From Gemmatimonadota bacterium (lineage in GTDB: Bacteria > Gemmatimonadota > Gemmatimonadetes > Gemmatimonadales > Gemmatimonadaceae), in the NCBI GenBank assembly GCA_019510405.1, contig JAEKKK010000053.1:1-33694 (forward strand): a stretch of DNA of 33,694 nt, in the 5' to 3' direction. Position 1 is the stretch's first letter. Each line of letters begins with the position of its first letter. The position numbers and the translations under genes are program-made. This document shows positions 24,480-31,962 of this stretch, one piece after another. The notes beneath the pieces are model-generated. The model was not told the DNA's origin. It made no database searches and saw only the letters and a list, made by a program, of their open reading frames with translations.

Positions 24480-24866
24480 TTACTTACAGGTCGGCTCGCC
24501 GTCGCCCGCGCTCGTGACGAGCGGGTTCGTCGTGTTGACGCCGATACCGCACGAGAAGCTCGTCAGCTGGCTGTGCGTGTTCGTCGCGAGCCAGGCACCC
24601 GCATAGACCGCGATCGTCGGCATGCCGACGCCCGACGACGGCTTGAACTTCATGCCCTTGGTCGTATCCGTCGCGTAGGCGGCCGAATCCGCGAAGTACG
24701 ACTCTTCGGCGGTGACCAGGTTCCGCAGGTCCGACTTCATGGCGGCGATGTACGCCTTCGACTTGGTGTTGGCGAACTTCGGGATCGCGATCGCGGCAAG
24801 AATACCGATGATCACGACGACGATCAGAAGCTCGATGAGGGTGAAACCGCGACGGGTCGTGCGCAT
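24480..24866 (-). CDS. pilA: Type IV pilin / prepilin-like major pilin
   Basis: From the ATG at 24866 the 128-residue product starts MRTTRRG/FTLIELLIVVV. This is a classical 7-residue leader with the prepilin-peptidase site after Gly and Glu at +5. The hydrophobic assembly helix follows (IIGILAAIAIPKFANTKSKA). The globular part ends with a Cys-Cys loop (SFSCGIGVN...GEPTCK), like the disulphide-bound loop of pilins. It forms the fibre of a type IV pilus or pseudopilus after export through the inner membrane. There is only a weak AAGG before the ATG. The upstream reading frame is open all the way into the GGDEF gene, but a near-consensus sigma-54 promoter lies about 95 nt upstream, supporting independent expression. 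Confidence 0.9.
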   Translation of the reverse strand: MRTTRRGFTLIELLIVVVIIGILAAIAIPKFANTKSKAYIAAMKSDLRNLVTAEESYFADSAAYATDTTKGMKFKPSSGVGMPTIAVYAGAWLATNTHSQLTSFSCGIGVNTTNPLVTSAGDGEPTCK

Positions 24867-26366
24867 GTTTGGCCTTTTGATTGCGAGTGGACGCGCCGCG
24901 CTGGGGGGGAGAGTGCGGGCGTATCTTGAGGGAGGGAACTGCTTCGTCCAGCCTCCAGAATGCAGCAGCGGTGCCAGGCTGTGTCCGCTGTAATACATAG
25001 ACGCGCATCTCACGTGGTGGTAACGGCTTTGGGACACCCCGATCCCTCGGCCAGACGCCCCTCCCACCGCGATTCTGGCCGTCCTGCTATGCAACAAGTT
25101 GCAAACCTTGCAACTGTTGTCGGATCCGTCAGCCGCGGACTGGGGTGATCGTTCCGCCGGGGCTCGGCTGCCGTAGGCATTGGACCGCACGCCGGGCGCC
25201 CAGAGCAGGACGCGATTGCGCCCGCTGCGTTTCGCGGCGTACAGCGCCTCATCAGCGCGCGCACGCAATGCGGACCCCGCGTCATTATGAACGATGCGCT
25301 CCGCGGCGATGCCGATGCTCATGGTGATCGGCGTGCCCTGCGGCAACGCCAGGCATCCACCGATGCGGAGCCGAGTCATCATGCGCTCCGCGACCGCACC
25401 GGCCGCCTCGGCATCTGCGCCAGGCAGCAAGACGGTGAACTCCTCACCACCCATGCGCGCGACGACGCCCTCCTCGCTCACCGTCTCGCTGAGCATGGTG
25501 GCGATCTCGTACAGCACTTCGTCGCCGACGAGGTGACCGAACCGATCATTGATATCCTTGAAGTGATCGAGATCGACGGCGAGGAGTGCGACGTCGCCGC
25601 TCTTGCGACGTGCGTCGCCGAGGGCGCGCTCCATCTGCATGGCGAACCCGCGCCGATTGAGGCAGCCCGTGGCGGGATCCGCGTTGACGAGCGGCGCGAG
25701 CTCGGCGCGCAGGTCGTTGAATGCGGCGCCGACCGCCGTGACGGCATCGGCGTGCGGATCGCCTTCGACGTCGTAGGTGCGGCCGAAGTCGCCGTCACGC
25801 GCCTCGTCGAACAGGGCGCGCAGCGCGCCGAGCCTGCGCTCGACCCGATGGTGCAGGAGGAAGCTCACCGCGGCGAGGACCGAATAGCTGGCCAGCGCGG
25901 GGAGCGCCGTGGTCGGCTGCACCGACGAGGCCTCCGGAGTGAGCACCATGAGCGCCGCCTGCCAGAACAGCGTGGCGACGAGCACGAGCACTGCCGGCCG
26001 CACGCCGAACTGATACAGGGCGATCTGGAGCGGCACCGTCGCGGCGAGCAGCACCCAACCGTGCGCCGCATCGGCGAAGAGCGCGTGCGCCACGGTGAAG
26101 ATGAGCATCACGTCCGCGATGCCGTGCGCCGACATGAGCGAGAGCTTCACGCGCTGCCGATGCAGCACCCACCACGTCGCGATCCCGACGAACGCGACGT
26201 ACCCCGTGAGCCCCGCGAGCGCGGCGGCGAGCGATGCGCTCGTGCGGTACGGAGAGAGGAGCAGCACGAGCGCCACCCCGGCAGCGAGCAGGCCGCGGAT
26301 CCGATTCTGGCGGAGCAGCACCGCCGATGTACTGCGCACGACGGGCGCGAAGCGCGAAACGGTCAC
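24480..26366 (-). CDS. Diguanylate cyclase whose ORF runs in frame into the pilin
   Basis: From GTG 26366 the frame encodes 628 residues. Residues 25-175 hold about six membrane helices. A linker follows, then a GGDEF domain (about 225-388) with DLDHFKDINDRFGHLVGDE and an active-site GGEEF at 306-310, so cyclisation of GTP to c-di-GMP is predicted. The inhibitory RxxD site is absent (SEEG instead). The domain ends near RNRVLLW (388). No stop codon follows: about 112 non-domain residues lead straight into the pilin Met at 501. The start lies 47 nt after the FAD-enzyme stop, so the gene may be the tail of the polyamine operon. I cannot tell from sequence whether a fusion protein is really made; the GGDEF part alone is secure. 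Confidence 0.8.
   Translation of the reverse strand: MTVSRFAPVVRSTSAVLLRQNRIRGLLAAGVALVLLLSPYRTSASLAAALAGLTGYVAFVGIATWWVLHRQRVKLSLMSAHGIADVMLIFTVAHALFADAAHGWVLLAATVPLQIALYQFGVRPAVLVLVATLFWQAALMVLTPEASSVQPTTALPALASYSVLAAVSFLLHHRVERRLGALRALFDEARDGDFGRTYDVEGDPHADAVTAVGAAFNDLRAELAPLVNADPATGCLNRRGFAMQMERALGDARRKSGDVALLAVDLDHFKDINDRFGHLVGDEVLYEIATMLSETVSEEGVVARMGGEEFTVLLPGADAEAAGAVAERMMTRLRIGGCLALPQGTPITMSIGIAAERIVHNDAGSALRARADEALYAAKRSGRNRVLLWAPGVRSNAYGSRAPAERSPQSAADGSDNSCKVCNLLHSRTARIAVGGASGRGIGVSQSRYHHVRCASMYYSGHSLAPLLHSGGWTKQFPPSRYARTLPPSAARPLAIKRPNMRTTRRGFTLIELLIVVVIIGILAAIAIPKFANTKSKAYIAAMKSDLRNLVTAEESYFADSAAYATDTTKGMKFKPSSGVGMPTIAVYAGAWLATNTHSQLTSFSCGIGVNTTNPLVTSAGDGEPTCK
24961..24976 (-). 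promoter_or_regulatory. Sigma-54 (-24/-12) promoter of the pilin gene
   Basis: The minus strand reads TGGCACCGCTGCTGCA. It matches the consensus TGGCACGR-N3-TTGCW at all positions except G7 to C and the first T of TTGC, with exact GG-to-GC spacing. Transcription would start near 24949, giving a leader of about 80 nt before the pilin ATG at 24866. Pilin genes are often under RpoN control (PilS/PilR), which strengthens the call. Confidence 0.7.
25091..25114. promoter_or_regulatory. Overlapping palindromes upstream of the sigma-54 site
   Basis: GCAAC-AA-GTTGC (25091-25102) overlaps GTTGCAA-ACC-TTGCAAC (25098-25114). The centre lies about 130 nt upstream of the -12/-24 element. That distance suits an enhancer (UAS) for a PilR- or NtrC-type activator. 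The sequence is markedly more AT-rich than the coding DNA around it. Confidence 0.5.
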
Positions 26367-26413
26367 GAGAGAACCACGTCGGGGAGGACCGCTGGCGGGC
26401 GCCGACTTCGGCG

Positions 26414-28021
26414 TCAGCCCAGCTGGTGCGTGGCGAGCACTGCATCCGCAGCGGCGACGCCGCGGTACTGCGCCTCTTCGAAGAGGGAGAAGCCGGTGAG
26501 ATCGGAGTGCGCGAGGTGGATGCCGCGTGGCGCCCACTCCCGAGTGCGTCGGGCGTCCGCACCGAGAAAGCCTACGGTGGGACGCACCATTGCGTGTCCG
26601 ATCCGAAAGATATCGACATGTGAGACGCATCGCCGAATGTTCGGGTGCGCCACCTCCAACTCCATCATGATTCGTTCCACCCAGTCGGACCAGTTGGATC
26701 GAAGCAACACTTGACGTTCGGTCACCGGGTCGCGATTGGCGAGCGCGCAATAGTATGTCCATACCGTTGGCCCCCCCTCGCGCGCTCGAAGTGATTGGTG
26801 CGTGGCGACCACGTATCCCAGCCCGGCGTCCGATCGCAGCACGTTGTCCCACGCGGGGGACGCACCACGCTCGTCGGGCCGGCGATCCAGCGTGAGGTTC
26901 GCCACGAGCCAGGGCGAATAGACGAATCCGGGCGCCCGCGCTCCCTCGATCACGTACGGCGCGAGGAAGGTGGGCGCCGCGAAGATGACATCTTCGCAGC
27001 GATACTCGGCATCACCCGCACGCACACTCCATCCTTTCGTCCCGTCGCGGACGATGCGATGAACGGGTGCTCCGGTGACCGTACGATCGCGCACCCTGGC
27101 GGCGAGACGACGCGCGATCCACGCATTGCCTTCCGGCCAGGTGAGCGGCCCCTGCTCCGCCGCCTCGCGCGACGCGTAGTAGTGCACCCCCGCCCAGGCC
27201 GACGTGTCGCGCGCGAGCGCGCCGTAGTCGTCGCGCGTGCCGTACTCGGCGTACCAGCGGATCGCGGGCGAGCGCAGCCCATTCGCCGCGAGCCAGTCGG
27301 CGAACGACATGCGATCGAGCGGGGAGCCGGCGGGAGCGCCGAGTGCCATCGGGATCGTGAACTCGCCGGAGGCGCGCCGTTCGGCGATCAGGTCGGCGAA
27401 CCGGCGGAGCTCGTCGCGCCCCGTGCGTGAGTTCATCAGCTCGGCCTCGAGACCCGACTGCCATTCACCCTGCACGAAGAGCCGCTCCTGCGGCGCGAAG
27501 CAGAGCGTGCGCTCGTCCCACCCGGCGTCGGTGAGCACGCCCAGCTCCCGAAAGAGCTCGCGGGCGAGCGTGGCTCGCGGACCGGGAACCGGGACGTAGT
27601 GCGCTGCCCAGGGATAGCGCGACACGGCATTCTCGCCGCCGCGCGCATTGCCGCCCGTCTCGCGCTCCATCTCGAGCAGGACGAAATCGCGGAAGCCGCG
27701 CCGGTCGAGCTGCCACGCCGCACTCAATCCGGCGATCCCGCCGCCGACGATGACGACGGGCACGCGCACCGTGCGCCGCGGCGCCGGCATCGGGGCTCGA
27801 TCACGCAAACGATGGCCGATCGCGGCGCTCTCGTTGACCCATCCGCCGCTGATGCGCGGCCCGCTCTTCCGGCCAAGTCCGAGCAGCGCCGGCGCACGAC
27901 CGAGCTTTGCGGCGGCGGCGACTCCGGCGGCAACGAGCGTCACACCGCCCGCGAGCAGGAAGGTACGACGCGACGTATTGCTCCGTGCCCCCTCTTCTCC
28001 CTCCGCGCCCTCGTTCTTCAC
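26414..28021 (-). CDS. Tat-exported FAD-dependent amine-oxidase-like protein
   Basis: I chose the GTG at 28021, which overlaps the aminopropyltransferase stop (GTGA). The product has 535 residues. A twin-arginine signal (TSRRTFLLAGGVTLVAAGVAAA) is followed by the FAD-binding Rossmann motif VVIVGGGIAGLSAAWQLDRRG (about 89-109) and ARGGENAVSRYPWAAHY. The C-terminal GIHLAHSDLTGFSLFEEAQYRG forms the second FAD contact typical of flavin amine oxidases. Export with bound FAD suggests oxidation on the outer face of the inner membrane. The substrate, inferred from its partners, is a polyamine or aminopropyl-modified molecule, yielding an aldehyde and peroxide. It is followed after 47 nt by the GGDEF gene. 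Confidence 0.85.
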   Translation of the reverse strand: MKNEGAEGEEGARSNTSRRTFLLAGGVTLVAAGVAAAAKLGRAPALLGLGRKSGPRISGGWVNESAAIGHRLRDRAPMPAPRRTVRVPVVIVGGGIAGLSAAWQLDRRGFRDFVLLEMERETGGNARGGENAVSRYPWAAHYVPVPGPRATLARELFRELGVLTDAGWDERTLCFAPQERLFVQGEWQSGLEAELMNSRTGRDELRRFADLIAERRASGEFTIPMALGAPAGSPLDRMSFADWLAANGLRSPAIRWYAEYGTRDDYGALARDTSAWAGVHYYASREAAEQGPLTWPEGNAWIARRLAARVRDRTVTGAPVHRIVRDGTKGWSVRAGDAEYRCEDVIFAAPTFLAPYVIEGARAPGFVYSPWLVANLTLDRRPDERGASPAWDNVLRSDAGLGYVVATHQSLRAREGGPTVWTYYCALANRDPVTERQVLLRSNWSDWVERIMMELEVAHPNIRRCVSHVDIFRIGHAMVRPTVGFLGADARRTREWAPRGIHLAHSDLTGFSLFEEAQYRGVAAADAVLATHQLG

Positions 28022-29520
28022 CGGTTGACCCGGTCCCACTCCTGCTCGTAGTAGCGTACGAGCACCTGGGTGTTCAGCCGATTTGCTTCGACCGGCACCG
28101 GCTGCATGTCGGCCGAGAACTCGAACATGCGCGGCACTTCGGCGACGGTGAGATAGCGCAGCCCCGAGGGAAGCGTCGTGGGCGGCGTGTAGCGCCCGTC
28201 ACTGAGCGAGGCGAGCACGAACCCCCACTCGCCGAACGACGGCACGTACAGGTGATACGGGTACGTGTGCAGGCCGGCCTGCTTCATCGTCTCGGCGATG
28301 CACCAGTAGCTCTGCCGCGCGAAGAGGGGCGACGTCGCCTGCACGACGACGAGACCCTCGCGCGAGAGATGCCGCGACAGCAAACGATAGAACGCCGTCG
28401 TGTACAGCTTGCCCACGCCGTAGTTGTTCGGGTCGGGGAAGTCGACGACGACGAAGTCGAACATGTCGGGATGCTGGTCGAGCCAGACGAACGCGTCGTC
28501 GTTGACGACGTGCACCTTCGCGGACTTCAGCGATCCCTGATTCAGCCCGACGAGGGTGGGGTGCGTCGAGAAGAGGCGCGTCATCTCCGGATCGAGATCG
28601 ACGAGCGTGATCGACTCGACGGCCGGATGCTTCAGCAGCTCCCGCACGGCGAGCCCGTCGCCGCCGCCGAGGACGAGGATGCGCCGCGCGCTCGGCCGGG
28701 CCGAAAGGCCGGGATGCACGAGCGCCTCGTGGTAGCGATACTCGTCGCGCGAGCTGAACTGGAGGTGCGAGTTGAGCCAGAGCCGGAGGTCGTCCTTCCA
28801 CGCGGTGAGCACGATACGCTGGTAGCGCGTGTTGCGCGCGAAGATGACTTCGTCCGAGTAGATGTTGTCTTCAGCGAGGTTGGTGAGCTTGTTGGCGCTC
28901 ACCATGCCGGCGGAGAGGAACAGCAGCACGGCGACACAGGCCGCGCCGAGCACGCGGCGCGCACCGAGGTGGGACCGGAACAGCCAGACCGACCAGAGGG
29001 CGACGGCGGCGTTGATCATCCCGAACAGCAGCGCCGACCGGACGAGGCCGAGCTTCGGTACGAGGAGGATCGGAAAGGCGAGCGACGCGGCGAGCGCGCC
29101 GAGGTAGTCGAAGGTGAGGACGTTGGCGACGACGTCCTTGAAGGCGTAGCGGTCTTTGAGAATCCTCATCAACAGCGGAATCTCGAGCCCGACGAAGATA
29201 CCGAGCACCGTGACCAGCAGGTACAGCACGAGCCGGAACGCGCCCGTGTAGGCGAAGGCGAGAAAGAGGATCGTGGACGAGAATCCGCCGACCAGCCCGA
29301 CGAGGAGCTCGATCGTGACGAAGCGCGCCACGAGCCCGCGCGAGAGGTAGCGCGACAGCCAGCTCCCCACCCCCATGGCGAAGAGGTAGGTCCCGATCAC
29401 CGTCGAGAACTGCGTCACGCTGTCGCCGAGCAGGTAGCTCGCCAGCGCGCTCGCGACGAGCTCGTAGATCAGCCCGCACGCGGCGATGAGGAGGACGGAG
29501 AGGAAGAGGGGAAGCGCCAC
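28018..29520 (-). CDS. Membrane-anchored spermidine synthase-like aminopropyltransferase
   Basis: The 500-residue product starts at GTG 29520, directly abutting the DUF350 stop. The N-terminal half (1-205) has about seven membrane helices, including the conserved EIPLLMRIL region of 'spermidine synthase with an N-terminal membrane domain'. The C-terminal half is a class I methyltransferase-like fold with the SAM/dcSAM loop ILVLGGGDGLAVRELLKH (GGGDG 285-289), VDLDPEM and the active-site region VVDFPDPNNYGVGKLYTTAFY. DFPDP replaces the usual DSTDP. The Asp keeps the catalytic position. It probably transfers an aminopropyl group from decarboxylated SAM, made by the SpeD of the same operon, near the membrane; the acceptor is unknown. 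Confidence 0.87.
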   Translation of the reverse strand: MALPLFLSVLLIAACGLIYELVASALASYLLGDSVTQFSTVIGTYLFAMGVGSWLSRYLSRGLVARFVTIELLVGLVGGFSSTILFLAFAYTGAFRLVLYLLVTVLGIFVGLEIPLLMRILKDRYAFKDVVANVLTFDYLGALAASLAFPILLVPKLGLVRSALLFGMINAAVALWSVWLFRSHLGARRVLGAACVAVLLFLSAGMVSANKLTNLAEDNIYSDEVIFARNTRYQRIVLTAWKDDLRLWLNSHLQFSSRDEYRYHEALVHPGLSARPSARRILVLGGGDGLAVRELLKHPAVESITLVDLDPEMTRLFSTHPTLVGLNQGSLKSAKVHVVNDDAFVWLDQHPDMFDFVVVDFPDPNNYGVGKLYTTAFYRLLSRHLSREGLVVVQATSPLFARQSYWCIAETMKQAGLHTYPYHLYVPSFGEWGFVLASLSDGRYTPPTTLPSGLRYLTVAEVPRMFEFSADMQPVPVEANRLNTQVLVRYYEQEWDRVNR

Positions 29521-29742
29521 TCAGTGCACGGCGGCCGCAATGATGATGGCCAACGCGATGGCCACCGCGCCCATCAGGACGCCCAGCGCCGTGTTCTGGT
29601 CCTCGATCAGCTCCTTCCAGAGCGAGCCGGGAGTGAGCTTGTCGAACAGCATGAAGGCGAGGATGAACAGCAGCACGCCGATGAAGGCGAAGACGATGGC
29701 TGCGACCGCGTTCTGGACCATCGAGGAATAGACGTCGGTCAT
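29521..29742 (-). CDS. DUF350 membrane protein
   Basis: This 73-residue protein has two hydrophobic helices (AAIVFAFIGVLLFILAFMLFD and ALGVLMGAVAIALAIIIAAAV) joined by a polar loop, KLTPGSLWKELIEDQNTA. That is one DUF350 (PF03994) unit; relatives such as E. coli YjfL carry two. DUF350 proteins occur next to PspA, ATP-grasp polyamine ligases and similar genes in predicted envelope-stress operons. Here the unit stands between a tiny membrane protein and the aminopropyltransferase, abutting both, so it may be their membrane partner. The molecular function is unknown. Confidence 0.87.
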   Translation of the reverse strand: MTDVYSSMVQNAVAAIVFAFIGVLLFILAFMLFDKLTPGSLWKELIEDQNTALGVLMGAVAIALAIIIAAAVH

Positions 29743-29743
29743 C

Positions 29744-29938
29744 TCACTTGCCTCGCATGTAGTGGCCGGAGCCGAAGAAGGTGCGGTAGTGCGGGCGGTA
29801 CGCGCCCGGGTTGTCGCGGATCGAGCGTGGGATGTTCTTCACCTCGGTCGGGCGCATCGGCGTCCAGCCGCGCACCTCGGCGACGACGAGGAGCACGATG
29901 AGCAGCGCACCGAAAGTGGTATAGACGGGATGCTTCAT
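29744..29938 (-). CDS. Small single-helix membrane protein of the DUF350 operon
   Basis: This 64-residue protein has one N-terminal helix (FGALLIVLLVVAEVRGW) and a polar tail with NIPRSIRDNPGAYRPHYRTF, then GSGHYMRGK. It starts within a few nt of the second DUF4178 stop and ends one base before DUF350. I recall similar proteins with an 'RDNPGxYRxHY' type phrase in operons of this kind but know no named domain. The basic, aromatic tail may bind a partner or phospholipid headgroups; this is speculative. Confidence 0.75.
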   Translation of the reverse strand: MKHPVYTTFGALLIVLLVVAEVRGWTPMRPTEVKNIPRSIRDNPGAYRPHYRTFFGSGHYMRGK

Positions 29939-29941
29939 CGG

Positions 29942-31240
29942 TCAGTCGTCATCGTCGTCGTCGCCCGAGGGGGCGTAGTCGCTCTCCTTCCAGCGTGCGC
30001 TCTCCATTCCCCAGGCACGCAGTGCAACGAAGATGGGCGGGAGCGCGAGCAGGGCCAGGCAGATGAGATAGGGCGTGAGCGTCGGCACGTCGCGGCGGAC
30101 GACGATGCGATACTCGAGGAAGGGCGTCGGCACCTCCGCTTCCGGAAGGACGCGCAGGAAGTACTGGCCCGGCGGCACACTCGGCAGCACGGCACGATCG
30201 CGTCGCGAGCCCTCGCTCCAGTTGCCGTCCGAGTCGCGCCCGTAGTAGTAGCTCACCTCGCGGCCGAACTCGTACGTCGTGCCGGTGGCCTCGTTCACGA
30301 GCGCGTACTCGAAGTACGCCCACCCGTTGTCGACCTGCGCTTCGGTGGTGACCTCGAGATTCGAGGTGCGGCCGCTCACCGTGAAGCTCGGCGTCACGAA
30401 CGCGAGCGAATCGGCGGGCGCGCCGGGGCGGAAGAAGGCAGCGTTCGTGGCGAAGACCGTCTCCCTCGATGCGGTCAGGAGTCGAATCAGAATGAGGCCG
30501 ACGATGACGGCGACGAAGAGCAGGTAGCGCTTCGCCATCGAGCCGGCCCGTGACACGAATTCGTCGGGCTGGTTGGCGTACACACCGCGCGCATGCGGCA
30601 CCCTGGTCTTGAGCCCGAAGGCAGACCAGATCTGTGCTGCCGGTGTGTAGGTGCCGAGCGACCAGGTGGTCTCGTCTTCGGTCTTCTCCTTGCTCAACAT
30701 GCGCGGCGGCGCCACGAAGTCGCTTGCGGTCGCCCTGTCCCCCACGCGTACCTGCCAGGGGAACTCGCCGAGGACGAAGTACGTCTCGGCGGTGGCTGTC
30801 TGGAAATGCTTGAACGTCTCGCCGTGCATGGTGACGACGGGTCGTCCGCCGCTCATCGTCTCCTCGGGCGCCGCCTTGAGGACCTGGACGTCGTTCCAGT
30901 GGCCGTCGTACTGGGTGAGGTAGCGGAACCCCTTGTACGGGTTGAAGAGGAGGTACTCCTCCCAGTAGTACGTCGTCCCGTCGATCGTCGCGCCGCGCAC
31001 CTGATAGCCGACGACCTCCCACTTCTCCCCCTTGAGCGTGCCGCGCGTGCCGAGCGGGATCTGCGGCGTGAACTTCTGCCGCGCCGTGAACTCCTGAAGG
31101 ACGTGAAGGTTCGGATCGCGCGCGTCGAGGATGCTGCCGCAGCTCGCGCAGACGACGGAGAGCGCCTGATCGAGGGTCCGGAGCTCGATCGCGGCACCGC
31201 ACTGCGGGCAGGTCAGCGAGGCAACGGCCGGCGCGCTCAC
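29942..31240 (-). CDS. DUF4178 zinc-ribbon protein with membrane-spanning C-terminus
   Basis: I chose the GTG at 31240, which overlaps the stop of the upstream DUF4178 gene (GTGA); the ORF-track start lies inside that gene. The 432-residue product starts with a zinc ribbon (CPQCG and CASCG). A DUF4178 beta domain follows (about 40-205, with LGTRGTLKGEKWEVVGYQVRG and YYWEEYLLFNPYKGFRYL). A membrane helix comes next (YLLFVAVIVGLILIRLL), then an extracytoplasmic beta-sandwich (about 265-385) and a second helix (PYLICLALLALPPIFVALRAW). It ends in an acidic tail of consecutive Asp. The soluble zinc-ribbon part would lie in the cytoplasm and the sandwich outside, so it could transmit an envelope signal or present a modified substrate. 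Confidence 0.85.
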   Translation of the reverse strand: MSAPAVASLTCPQCGAAIELRTLDQALSVVCASCGSILDARDPNLHVLQEFTARQKFTPQIPLGTRGTLKGEKWEVVGYQVRGATIDGTTYYWEEYLLFNPYKGFRYLTQYDGHWNDVQVLKAAPEETMSGGRPVVTMHGETFKHFQTATAETYFVLGEFPWQVRVGDRATASDFVAPPRMLSKEKTEDETTWSLGTYTPAAQIWSAFGLKTRVPHARGVYANQPDEFVSRAGSMAKRYLLFVAVIVGLILIRLLTASRETVFATNAAFFRPGAPADSLAFVTPSFTVSGRTSNLEVTTEAQVDNGWAYFEYALVNEATGTTYEFGREVSYYYGRDSDGNWSEGSRRDRAVLPSVPPGQYFLRVLPEAEVPTPFLEYRIVVRRDVPTLTPYLICLALLALPPIFVALRAWGMESARWKESDYAPSGDDDDDD

Positions 31241-31884
31241 CAGCCCTCGAAGCGGCGCAGGTTCTTCGGCGCGAGCTGGTCGAGCTCGACGTACGTGCCG
31301 ACGTACGCGACCGGCGTGTCGTCGGAGTAGTCGATCGTCGCGAAGCGCAGCGTGTCGCCGTGTCCTTCGCTGTCGAGATCGGCGAACAACGACTCGTCGC
31401 GGTCCCAGGTCGTGAAGGGGAGCTCGCCCTCGACACCGGCGTAGTGGGCGCGCGTGAGCGACGCGACGCGGAAGCGCGTGTCGTCGATGACGTACCACTG
31501 GCCGACGCGAAGATGGGTCGCGGCGGGGAGCAGCCCTGGCTGCTTCGCCAGCGACGAGATGGCGATATCGCCCTGCGCGTCGGAGAGCCAGGCGTCTCCA
31601 CCGCGCATCGTGCGCAGGTACCACTCGTTCCAGCCGCCGCGGTCGTACCGATACACGATGCGCCCGACGACGACGAATCCATCGTTCTGCCAGCGTCCCT
31701 CGGTGCCGAGCTGGATCGGAGAGCTCGTCGGCGGGAGGTCGCTCACTATGCCGACTTTCTCGAGATCCACGTCGCGACGCACGAGCACGGCCTTGCAGTA
31801 GGGACAGACCGTCTGCACCGCGCTCGACCAGCGGAACTCGATCGTGGCGCCGCAGTTGGGGCAGGCAGCGGTTCGCGCGGTCAC
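31237..31884 (-). CDS. DUF4178 zinc-ribbon protein, soluble
   Basis: The 215-residue product starts at GTG 31884. An N-terminal zinc ribbon (CPNCG, CPYCK) precedes a DUF4178 beta domain (about 57-205) with IQLGTEGRWQNDGFVVVGRIVYRYDRGGWNEWYL and a C-terminal TYVELDQLAPKNLRRFEGW. It has no signal or membrane helix. It overlaps the second DUF4178 gene (GTGA). The pair looks like an ancient duplication in which only one copy gained membrane segments. The biochemical role of DUF4178 is not established. It is separated from speD by a 78-nt gap containing the dispersed repeat. Confidence 0.85.
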   Translation of the reverse strand: MTARTAACPNCGATIEFRWSSAVQTVCPYCKAVLVRRDVDLEKVGIVSDLPPTSSPIQLGTEGRWQNDGFVVVGRIVYRYDRGGWNEWYLRTMRGGDAWLSDAQGDIAISSLAKQPGLLPAATHLRVGQWYVIDDTRFRVASLTRAHYAGVEGELPFTTWDRDESLFADLDSEGHGDTLRFATIDYSDDTPVAYVGTYVELDQLAPKNLRRFEGW

Positions 31885-31909
31885 GTCAACGGGCTCGCCA
31901 CCGGCGGAG

Positions 31910-31954
31910 GTGCAGATCCCTCGACTCCGCGCTACGCGCTGCGCTCGGGATGAC
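31910..31954 (-). repeat. Dispersed repeat, copy 3 (inside the operon)
   Basis: In reverse orientation this sequence starts GTCATCCCGAGCGCAGCG and ends GAGGGATCTGCAC. It is 45 nt long, with a central variant segment (GCGTAGCGCG) compared with copies 1 and 2. It occupies the only sizeable gap in the polyamine operon, between speD and the first DUF4178 gene. Confidence 0.75.
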
Positions 31955-31962
31955 AGCGTCTT

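Noticed and set aside
28018-29901. Plus-strand 664-aa ORF opposite the aminopropyltransferase (27907-29901)
   Set aside because: It is the antisense of a gene with clear spermidine-synthase motifs; the composition is charged low complexity.
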